Shown here one piece after another: positions 1 through 4,090 of a DNA stretch of 5,452 nucleotides (position 1 is its first letter; every line of letters begins with the position of its first letter). A program made the translations under genes and the position numbers. The notes under the pieces are model-generated. The model was given only the letters and a program-made list of their open reading frames with translations. It had not been told where the DNA came from and ran no database searches. Source of the DNA: Oscillospiraceae bacterium (GTDB taxonomy: Bacteria; Bacillota_A; Clostridia; Oscillospirales; Oscillospiraceae); the NCBI GenBank assembly GCA_016302005.1, contig JAEDOK010000108.1, positions 1 to 5,452 of the forward strand, given 5' to 3'.

Positions 1-85
1 CATACTCAATCGCCTTTTTCTATTCATTTGGTCTCACATCAATTGTATACCTACAGCTGCGGTGCAGGGGTTTTTAAGAAACCAA
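1..85. other. Left-edge intergenic stretch with no gene seen
   Basis: I see no convincing coding frame here on either strand. A very short 4-bp stem (ctgc/gcag, 57-67) precedes gggg and ttttt (about 67-75). It is too weak to call as a terminator of whatever gene lies further left. No riboswitch-like structure is visible, and the transcript of the following gene appears to start only near position 121, after this stretch. Confidence 0.5.
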
Positions 86-114
86 TTGCAAAACCTCTCA
101 GCTTCTGCTATAAT
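86..114 (+). promoter_or_regulatory. Sigma-A-type promoter of the ArsP_2-family gene
   Basis: The -35 box is TTGCAA (86-91) and the -10 box is a perfect TATAAT (109-114), with a 17-base spacer. The -10 is preceded by TG at 106-107, giving an extended -10 (TGCTATAAT). Transcription would start near 121-122, so the leader is only about 36 nt. That leaves no room for a yybP-ykoY-type metal riboswitch inside the transcript. No operator palindrome is obvious around the promoter. Confidence 0.8.
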
Positions 115-140
115 AGTTGAGTTTCTATCAATTTCACCGC

Positions 141-147
141 AAAGGAG
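141..147 (+). promoter_or_regulatory. Ribosome binding site supporting a TTG start
   Basis: AAAGGAG at 141-147 lies 9 bases before the TTG at 157-159. There is no ATG in the same frame near the start of the conserved protein, and this spacing is ideal, so the site decides in favour of the rare TTG start codon. Confidence 0.75.
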
Positions 148-156
148 TTTTATTAT

Positions 157-1083
157 TTGCTGAATCTATTTCTCCACGCCGAAACGGTCGGAGACAACAG
201 CTTTTGGCACACGGTCGGCTCCGCCGCTTTGGACGGGCTGAAGGATGGGCTGTGGAGCATACCGGTTTTATTCCTCGCCTACCTACTCATGGAGGCGCTC
301 GAGCGCAGCCGCCGTTTCAATGAGGGGCTGCTGCATGGCTACTCCCGCAAGGCGGGACCCGCGCTCGGCGGTCTGCTGGGTATCGTCCCGCAGTGCGGCA
401 TCTCCGGCGCCGCCGCGACGCTCTTTTCCACCGGCTCCATCACCGTCGGCACGATGCTCGCCGTGTTCTTCGCCACCTCGGATGAGATGCTGCCCATCAT
501 GCTCTCCTCCCTCTCGGACGGTGTCGGACTCGGCATAAAGCGTATCGTTCTCATCATTCTGACCAAGGCAGCGCTCGGCATTGCCCTCGGCTATCTCGCA
601 GACCTGCTGTTGCGCCGTTTTATCCGCACGGAAAAGGACATTCACAGCTTCTGTGAACGCGAACGCTGCGCCTGTGACGACGAGGAGAGCAGCGTGTTTC
701 TCTCTGCCTTAAAGCACACGCTGAAGATCGCCGTCATGCTGATCCTCGTCAATTTTGCGCTCAATCTCTTGTTCTCCTTCATCGGCGTGGAAAAGCTCTC
801 CGGCACGATCCTGAGCCGACCCGTGATTGGGGAGGTCATTCTTGCGCTGTTCGGTCTGATTCCGAACTGTTCCGTCTCCGTGGTCGTGACGCAGACCTAT
901 TTAAGCGGGGTGATCGGTCTCGGCGGACTCTTCGCTGCCCTGCTCTCCAACGCGGGCATCGGTCTTTTGGTGCTGGTGCGCACAAATAAGAACCAGAAGG
1001 AAAACCTTGTTATCGTCGCCACTCTCTATCTTTTAAGCGTCCTCGCAGGCATCGTTGTCGGTCTGCTTTCAGGGCTGTTCTAA
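157..1083 (+). CDS. ArsP_2-family membrane transporter (putative manganese/heavy-metal exporter)
   Basis: The product is a 308-residue polytopic inner-membrane protein. It is recognised as the family often labelled 'putative 10TM heavy-metal exporter' or 'putative manganese transporter' (ArsP_2, PF11449); the substrate is not proven here. Two matching halves are visible. Around residues 73-115 the pattern is GIVPQCG (75-81) followed by a helix and TSDEMLP (107-113). Around residues 231-273 it is GLIPNCSVSV (233-242) followed by a helix and LLSNAGIGLL. This fits an internal duplication. A hydrophilic loop between the halves carries H163, C166, C171 and C173 followed by D174-E177, a plausible soft-metal or Mn-binding cluster. 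Translation starts at TTG 157 behind a good AAAGGAG site. The gene has its own promoter and appears monocistronic. The TAA stop is followed at once by a group II intron remnant on the other strand. The family call is fairly secure, the metal specificity is not. Confidence 0.82.
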   Translation: MLNLFLHAETVGDNSFWHTVGSAALDGLKDGLWSIPVLFLAYLLMEALERSRRFNEGLLHGYSRKAGPALGGLLGIVPQCGISGAAATLFSTGSITVGTMLAVFFATSDEMLPIMLSSLSDGVGLGIKRIVLIILTKAALGIALGYLADLLLRRFIRTEKDIHSFCERERCACDDEESSVFLSALKHTLKIAVMLILVNFALNLLFSFIGVEKLSGTILSRPVIGEVILALFGLIPNCSVSVVVTQTYLSGVIGLGGLFAALLSNAGIGLLVLVRTNKNQKENLVIVATLYLLSVLAGIVVGLLSGLF

Positions 1084-1087
1084 TGCA

Positions 1088-1163
1088 ATCGGGTAGGCGG
1101 CTGACGATTAGTTCGCCAGCCGACCTCCCACAGAGCCGTGCGTACCGGTCTGGTACACGGCTC
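1088..1163 (-). mobile_element. 3'-terminal fragment of a group II intron (domains V and VI)
   Basis: Read on the minus strand, 1163-1133 is a domain V-like hairpin. It has GAGCCGTG pairing with CACGGCTC, a two-base CG bulge, an upper TACC/GGTA stem, and the AGC catalytic-triad position at the start. It is followed by a domain VI-like hairpin (GGCTGGCG pairing with CGTCAGCC, with one G-U pair, loop AACTAAT). The intron 3' end follows as CCTACCCGAT, ending at position 1088. The A seven bases from the end (opposite 1094) is in the expected branch-point position, and the end is AY as in group II introns. Upstream minus-strand sequence (higher coordinates) shows no reverse transcriptase reading frame and no recognisable domains I-III. 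This is therefore a decayed 3' remnant, not an active intron. The 5' limit of the remnant is uncertain and may extend to about 1190. Confidence 0.75.
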
Positions 1164-1190
1164 CTCCCCTGTTTACGCACAAACAGATTT

Positions 1191-1207
1191 GTAATAGGAA
1201 CTGATAC
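1191..1207 (-). repeat. Small TTC-loop hairpin motif, divergent third copy
   Basis: Read on the minus strand this is GTATCAGTTCCTATTAC. It folds as GTA and AG pairing with CT and TAC around a TTC loop, with a 2x2 internal mismatch. It resembles the two plus-strand hairpins at 3962-3977 and 4042-4057 (TTGGYAGYTCCTRCAC), differing mainly by an insertion in each arm. It overlaps the left end of the AT-rich hairpin array. The match is short, so membership of the same repeat family is an inference. Confidence 0.4.
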
Positions 1208-1367
1208 CAATCACCAATTAAAATGTGCAACGCACATTTTAATTGCGATATCATGATTGGTACGGGACATATTTTCGCGATGCTTTCCTTATCATCGCGA
1301 AAATGCAACGCCGGTACGGCGTTGAAAACCGATTGAAAGGAATATTTTAATCGGTTTTTAGTATCAG
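1201..1367. repeat. AT-rich array of four hairpins bounded by a 7-bp inverted repeat
   Basis: No gene is visible here. CTGATAC (1201-1207) and GTATCAG (1361-1367) are perfect inverted repeats enclosing four strong hairpins. The first has a perfect 14-bp stem, 1215-1228 with 1232-1245 and loop AAC, inside an outer 9-bp stem TACCAATCA (1205-1213) with TGATTGGTA (1254-1262). The second is TTTTCGCGATG (1272-1282) with CATCGCGAAAA (1293-1303). The third is CAACGCC (1306-1312) with GGCGTTG (1318-1324) around GGTAC. The fourth is AAAACCGATT (1325-1334) with AATCGGTTTT (1349-1358). The composition is visibly more AT-rich than the flanking genes. It could be a non-autonomous (MITE-like) element, a structured RNA, or hairpin debris next to the intron remnant. 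The hairpins are certain, the identity is unknown. Confidence 0.65.
1325..1359 (+). terminator. Possible intrinsic terminator (fourth hairpin of the array)
   Basis: A perfect 10-bp stem, AAAACCGATT with AATCGGTTTT, has a 14-base loop and ends in TTTTT on the plus strand. It is the only U-tailed hairpin downstream of the transporter gene, but it lies about 240 bases past that stop. The stem is AT-rich and the loop large, so efficiency would be modest. It may equally be just one arm of the hairpin array. Confidence 0.3.
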
Positions 1368-1404
1368 AAAATGGAAAGAGTCTCTGCTTCTCAGGAATCA
1401 AAAT

Positions 1405-1492
1405 AGATTGCCACGTCGCTGCGCTCCTCGCAATGACAAAAAGGGGTCGCCTCGCGTGTCATTGCGAGCCGAGGCACGAGGCGTGGCAATCT
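1405..1492. repeat. 88-bp fold-back intergenic repeat (attgc...gcaat type)
   Basis: The outer arms AGATTGCCACG (1405-1415) and CGTGGCAATCT (1482-1492) are perfect inverted repeats of 11 bp. Inner arms CTCGCAATGACA (1427-1438) and TGTCATTGCGAG (1457-1468) are perfect over 12 bp. Each half is also a small hairpin of its own (ATTGC...GCAAT), so the element is two half-units head to head. A single related half-unit lies at 3979-4019. This is a dispersed, REP/MITE-like palindromic element. It carries no coding sequence, and I see no effect on the neighbouring genes beyond separating them. Confidence 0.8.
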
Positions 1493-1500
1493 CTTACACA

Positions 1501-1570
1501 TGCTTCCGACTGCGTACAGGAATCGAAACGGATCGCTGCGTCACTGCCCTCCTCGCAATCCACACGCAAG
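1501..1570. repeat. Decayed direct copy of the 1385-1447 repeat segment
   Basis: The blocks TGCTTC, CAGGAATC, AAA, GAT, TCGCTGCG and CTCCTCGCAAT occur in the same order at 1385-1434 and again at 1501-1559. The second copy has small insertions and has lost the palindromic partner. It also contains GACTGCGTACAGG (1508-1520), whose complement resembles TTGTACGCAGTTGG at 4033-4046. From here to the MFS stop at 1617 I see no gene and no clear terminator, only a weak aaacaa/ttgttt pairing across 1583-1618. Confidence 0.55.
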
Positions 1571-1616
1571 GACACACCGCGATAAACAAAACAGACATTG
1601 TGGGGAGGGGTGTTGT

Positions 1617-2786
1617 TTACGCTATCTGTTTTGCTGCGGGCTTGGAGATAACAGCCCCGATGGAGATCGCGCCGCCGAGGATGGAGAGCGCCGTGAAAAT
1701 GACAAGCGCCATTCCCACGCCCATGCCGTCGATCAGTGCGCCGCCGAGGAAATGCGCGATCAGGCAGCCGAGGGTATTCGCGACGGCGAGATAGGTCTGT
1801 CCCTTGACGACATCACGCTTGTCAATAACCATACCGACATAGTAAACCGAGCTGACCGCGAACAGGGCAAAGCCCAGCATCTGCGCCAGCTGCGCGGCGT
1901 ACAGTCCGTAAACCCCCGGCAGCAGAAGCGTCAGCGCCAACCGCAGCGTGAAGAAAACGCAGGACAGGCACAGCCACCGCTCACATTTTGCAAGCTTCAA
2001 CAGCCTCGTAAACAGGAACATCGTCGGCAGCTCGACAAAGGCGGCAATCAGCAGCGCAGTCCCCTGCGCGTTGCCGTCTCCCTTGTAGACCGCGATTTGA
2101 TACATACAGTTGCTCAGGGCGTTATGCCCGATGTAAAGCAGCACCACGCCGACCAGCAGCGCCGCGAAGCGTCCGTTGGCGCGGAAGAAGGCGAGCGCAG
2201 GCGTGGGCTGCTCCGCCGGTTCCTCGGTACGCATTTCCAGCTCGGGGAACGCCAAAACCGCCGCCATCAGGAAAATACCGAGTACGGCGCTGCAAAAGGG
2301 CACCGTGTTTAAACCAAAGCGGTCGATCAGCGGGATCGCGACCTGCGCCGCCACACCGAAGAGCACGGAGCCGATTCCGCGCGAGATGCCGAAGTTCAGC
2401 GTCCTTCCGTTGCGGATGGCGTTCATGCCGAGGGCGTTGGCAAAGGCGGGCAGAATTTGCAGGCACACGCACGCAAAAGCGTACAGGATGACAATCACCG
2501 CCGTGGATAGCTGCAACAGCAGCGCCGCCGCGCAAAGCGTCATGCATCCTGTGCACAGGAACAAAATGCGGCGGCAGGAGAAAAAGCGGAAGCGGTCACT
2601 CAGCGCCGTCAAAAGCGGCTGAAGCAGGAAGGAGATCCCCGTCGCAACGCCGAGGATCAGCCCGATCCGCAGGCTCGACAGCCCGCGTGCAAGCAGATAG
2701 CGGTTGGCGAAGGAGAACAGAAAACCGTAAGTGCCCCAGATCGTCCCCTGCACGATAGCGTAGCAAAGCGGGATACGGTGTTTCAT
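1617..2786 (-). CDS. MFS transporter (MFS_1-like / LacY-like branch)
   Basis: The product has 389 residues and about 12 hydrophobic segments, typical of a major facilitator. It starts MKHRIPLCYAIVQGTIWGTY, and a motif-A-like SDRF lies at 63-66 in the loop after the second helix. An NFGISRGIGS stretch at 131-140 resembles the 'RxWGSxG' region of LacY and nucleoside-symporter-like proteins. A hydrophilic central loop lies at about 181-205, and KGQTYLAVANTLG at 328-340 is typical of the MFS_1-like (PF12832) group. The substrate cannot be read from the sequence; sugars, nucleosides or drugs are all possible. The ATG overlaps the TGA of the upstream DUF3810 gene, and its GGAGGT ribosome site lies inside that gene. 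Its expression should therefore depend on the DUF3810 transcript and be translationally coupled. No separate promoter is visible. Confidence 0.85.
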   Translation of the reverse strand: MKHRIPLCYAIVQGTIWGTYGFLFSFANRYLLARGLSSLRIGLILGVATGISFLLQPLLTALSDRFRFFSCRRILFLCTGCMTLCAAALLLQLSTAVIVILYAFACVCLQILPAFANALGMNAIRNGRTLNFGISRGIGSVLFGVAAQVAIPLIDRFGLNTVPFCSAVLGIFLMAAVLAFPELEMRTEEPAEQPTPALAFFRANGRFAALLVGVVLLYIGHNALSNCMYQIAVYKGDGNAQGTALLIAAFVELPTMFLFTRLLKLAKCERWLCLSCVFFTLRLALTLLLPGVYGLYAAQLAQMLGFALFAVSSVYYVGMVIDKRDVVKGQTYLAVANTLGCLIAHFLGGALIDGMGVGMALVIFTALSILGGAISIGAVISKPAAKQIA

Positions 2787-3850
2787 GCCTTACCTCCAAA
2801 GTACCAATCCAGGAGCAGGTCCGTGACCTCCCCATAGGACTGCACGCCCGATTCGACGGAGAAGGATTTCAAATAAGTATCATACACATTGTCCGTGACC
2901 TCGGCGGCCGTCTCGCTGCGAATGGCTTCATAGTGCTCCACCGAAGCGTTCCAATCCGCCGCGATCTCGGCGCACACGCCCGACCAGACCTCCAGCGCCG
3001 CCTGCGGATCCGCCTTATAGAGCGCGTTATAGCAGTAGCGGAAGGCGGCATAGTAGCCGGAGTAACGGAATTCGGGGCGTTCATTTGCCGCACACGCCAG
3101 GAACCCGGCAAAATTCGCCTCGTCCTCCCGGGCAAACGCCATGCGGTGCCCGATCTCGTGGCACATCGTGAAGGGCATGGAGGCGGTGTGGGTCGTGGTG
3201 CTGACGCAGCTCTCGCCGGTGAAGCAGATGAAGCCGCCGGTCATGCCGATCTTGCCCATGAGCGGGCTGGACAGGAGCTTTTTCACCCGGACGGTGGAGC
3301 CGTCAAAGCAAGCATAGGTCTTTGCAAGCGTCTCAAAGCCCTCACCCGCCTGCTTGGCAAGGGTGTCAAAATCATATTCCGCCATGACACCGTCCGCGTC
3401 GCGCTTCACCTGCGGCGCAAGTGCATTCGCCATATCGCGGTAGTAGATCGTCGCCTCCTTCAGCTCCTGCGCGGAGTATTGGCGGCTTTCAATATTCAAG
3501 CGTTCCTGCATGGGCGGGGCGTAGTAGTTCAAGCCCCAAAGCCCGACAAACACCGTCACAAGGATGCAAAGGGACAGCAGCACGCCCGTCAGCCACCGCA
3601 CCATCCGCGCCCGTTTGATTGCGCGCACAAGGGTAAAAACGAACCAGAACAGGAGAAATACCAGCAGCAGCTCGCACAGCGCAATCGGAACGATCGAGGT
3701 GATCGCCGCGATGACATGAATCGCGCCGCGGGAGAAATCGGGGTAAAAGGAGAACACAACGGGCGTTAAGAACTTTGCCGCAAGTATCATAATACCCGTC
3801 AGCACGACCAGTGCGCCCGAGAGTGTGAGCCGAAGAATGGTTTTTGTCAT
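2783..3850 (-). CDS. DUF3810 membrane-anchored putative zinc metalloprotease
   Basis: The product has 355 residues from the chosen start. Three hydrophobic segments (about 9-35, 45-75 and 85-108) are followed by a long soluble domain, probably extracytoplasmic. The domain contains the HExxH zinc motif HEIGH (231-235), and EDEANF (242-247) follows about nine residues later. E244 is the likely third zinc ligand and E232 the general base, as in gluzincin-type proteases. The C-terminal SGVQSYGEVTDLLLDWY pattern also fits DUF3810 (PF12725). The family is uncharacterised, so protease activity is inferred from the motif. ATG 3850 is preferred because AGAGGT lies 6 bases upstream. The longer frame begins with a TTG at 3874 that has no ribosome site, and the ATG at 3865 overlaps this ribosome site. 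It is the first gene of a two-gene operon with the MFS transporter, which it overlaps by 4 bases. I find no convincing promoter upstream, where a repeat cluster has accumulated. Confidence 0.85.
   Translation of the reverse strand: MTKTILRLTLSGALVVLTGIMILAAKFLTPVVFSFYPDFSRGAIHVIAAITSIVPIALCELLLVFLLFWFVFTLVRAIKRARMVRWLTGVLLSLCILVTVFVGLWGLNYYAPPMQERLNIESRQYSAQELKEATIYYRDMANALAPQVKRDADGVMAEYDFDTLAKQAGEGFETLAKTYACFDGSTVRVKKLLSSPLMGKIGMTGGFICFTGESCVSTTTHTASMPFTMCHEIGHRMAFAREDEANFAGFLACAANERPEFRYSGYYAAFRYCYNALYKADPQAALEVWSGVCAEIAADWNASVEHYEAIRSETAAEVTDNVYDTYLKSFSVESGVQSYGEVTDLLLDWYFGGKA
2792..2797 (-). promoter_or_regulatory. Ribosome binding site of the MFS gene inside the DUF3810 coding region
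   Basis: On the minus strand GGAGGT (2797-2792) precedes the ATG at 2786 by 5 bases. The same bases encode Gly-Gly near the end of the DUF3810 protein (FGGKA). With the ATGA overlap this fits coupled translation by terminating ribosomes. Confidence 0.8.
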
Positions 3851-3856
3851 AATGAT

Positions 3857-3862
3857 ACCTCT
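3857..3862 (-). promoter_or_regulatory. Ribosome binding site deciding the DUF3810 start
   Basis: On the minus strand AGAGGT (3862-3857) is followed by six bases and the ATG at 3850. The upstream TTG at 3874 has no purine-rich site before it, so the shorter protein is favoured. Confidence 0.7.
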
Positions 3863-3894
3863 CATGAAAGACAAAGGGTGAATGAATCATGTAG

Positions 3895-3914
3895 GGCGGG
3901 GACATGTCCCCGCC
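3895..3914. repeat. Perfect 20-bp palindrome GGCGGGGACATGTCCCCGCC
   Basis: This perfect inverted repeat is centred on ACATGT and lies about 45 bases upstream of the DUF3810 start. It is not followed by a T-run on either strand, so it is not an intrinsic terminator. A smaller CCGC-GTAA-GCGG hairpin follows at 3918-3929. A second palindrome with the same GGACATGTCC core lies at 4060-4080, and each is followed by ACAGTACGG (3933-3941 and 4082-4090). This makes them copies of one repeat module. A role as a protein-binding site for the DUF3810 operon is possible but unsupported. Confidence 0.75.
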
Positions 3915-3944
3915 GTTCCGCGTAAGCGGCAGACAGTACGGACG

Positions 3945-3956
3945 AACAAATTTGTT
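3945..3956. repeat. Perfect 12-bp palindrome AACAAATTTGTT
   Basis: This is a self-complementary AT-rich dodecamer inside the repeat cluster. A similar AACAGATTTGT occurs at 1182-1192 next to the intron remnant, again beside a copy of the small TTC-loop hairpin. That suggests both belong to one composite repeat. Confidence 0.5.
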
Positions 3957-3961
3957 TGCAT

Positions 3962-3977
3962 TTGGCAGCTCCTGCAC
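3962..3977 (+). repeat. Small TTC/CTC-loop hairpin motif, copy 1
   Basis: TTGGCAGCTCCTGCAC folds as GCAG-CTC-CTGC. It matches the copy at 4042-4057 at 13 of 16 positions. All three differences are transitions, and two of them form one compensatory pair in the stem. Confidence 0.6.
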
Positions 3978-3978
3978 G

Positions 3979-4019
3979 AGATTGCCACACCCAGTGTGCG
4001 CACTGGATTCGCAATGACA
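3979..4019. repeat. Single half-unit of the attgc...gcaat repeat
   Basis: This 41-base element begins AGATTGCCAC and ends CGCAATGACA, exactly like the left half (1405-1438) of the 88-bp fold-back repeat. Between these ends is a different hairpin, CCAGTG-TGCG-CACTGG (3991-4006). It is therefore a variant half-element with conserved ends and a replaced, still foldable, centre. It is non-coding and lies between the amidohydrolase and DUF3810 genes. Confidence 0.75.
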
Positions 4020-4041
4020 TGGGAGGGAGGCTTGTACGCAG

Positions 4042-4057
4042 TTGGTAGTTCCTACAC
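4042..4057 (+). repeat. Small TTC-loop hairpin motif, copy 2
   Basis: TTGGTAGTTCCTACAC folds as GTAG-TTC-CTAC. It is the second plus-strand copy of the motif at 3962-3977. It is preceded by TGTACGCAG (4034-4042), which also occurs in complement around 1509-1518. Confidence 0.6.
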
Positions 4058-4059
4058 CG

Positions 4060-4080
4060 GCTTAGGACATGTCCCTAAGC
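4060..4080. repeat. Palindrome GCTTAGG-ACATGTCCCTAAGC next to the amidohydrolase stop
   Basis: The palindrome is near-perfect with a single unpaired base and is centred on ACATGT like the one at 3895-3914. It lies 10 bases downstream of the amidohydrolase stop codon, where a terminator would be expected. The minus strand after it is not T-rich, so it could protect the mRNA 3' end but is not a classical intrinsic terminator. ACAGTACGG (4082-4090) fills the gap between it and the stop codon. Confidence 0.65.
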
Positions 4081-4090
4081 TACAGTACGG

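Noticed and set aside
57..75. Hairpin plus T-run as a terminator of an upstream gene
   Set aside because: The stem is only four base pairs (ctgc/gcag), and no coding sequence ending is visible before it.
1..156. Metal riboswitch (yybP-ykoY type) upstream of the transporter
   Set aside because: The promoter at 86-114 leaves a leader of about 36 nt, too short for such a riboswitch, and none of its conserved sequences is visible upstream.
1170..1180. GTGCG on the minus strand (1180-1176) as a possible 5' end of a mini group II intron ending at 1088
   Set aside because: GTGCG is short and common, and domains I-IV could not fit in the remaining bases, so it does not define an intron boundary.
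1010..1210. Minus-strand frame with a PITNLFVRKQG stretch resembling the end of an intron reverse transcriptase
   Set aside because: The similarity is about ten residues long, and the frame then runs through the intron domain V/VI hairpins and into the opposite transporter gene. It is not a usable coding call.
1408..1794. Plus-strand open frame across the repeat and the end of the MFS gene
   Set aside because: It is a shadow of the palindromic repeat and the antisense of the MFS gene. The peptide has no recognisable domain and no ribosome site.
1500..2312. Long plus-strand open frame (270 codons) opposite the MFS gene
   Set aside because: Its product is rich in R, Q, H and E without domain structure, as expected for the antisense of a GC-rich membrane-protein gene. 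The minus-strand frame has clear transmembrane helices.
2933..3769. Plus-strand open frame (278 codons) opposite DUF3810
   Set aside because: It is antisense to a frame with HExxH and DUF3810 hallmarks, is R/H-rich, and has no family resemblance.
3891..4080. CRISPR array
   Set aside because: The repeated motifs differ in length, spacing and order, and there are no uniform spacers or cas genes. They are palindromic dispersed repeats.
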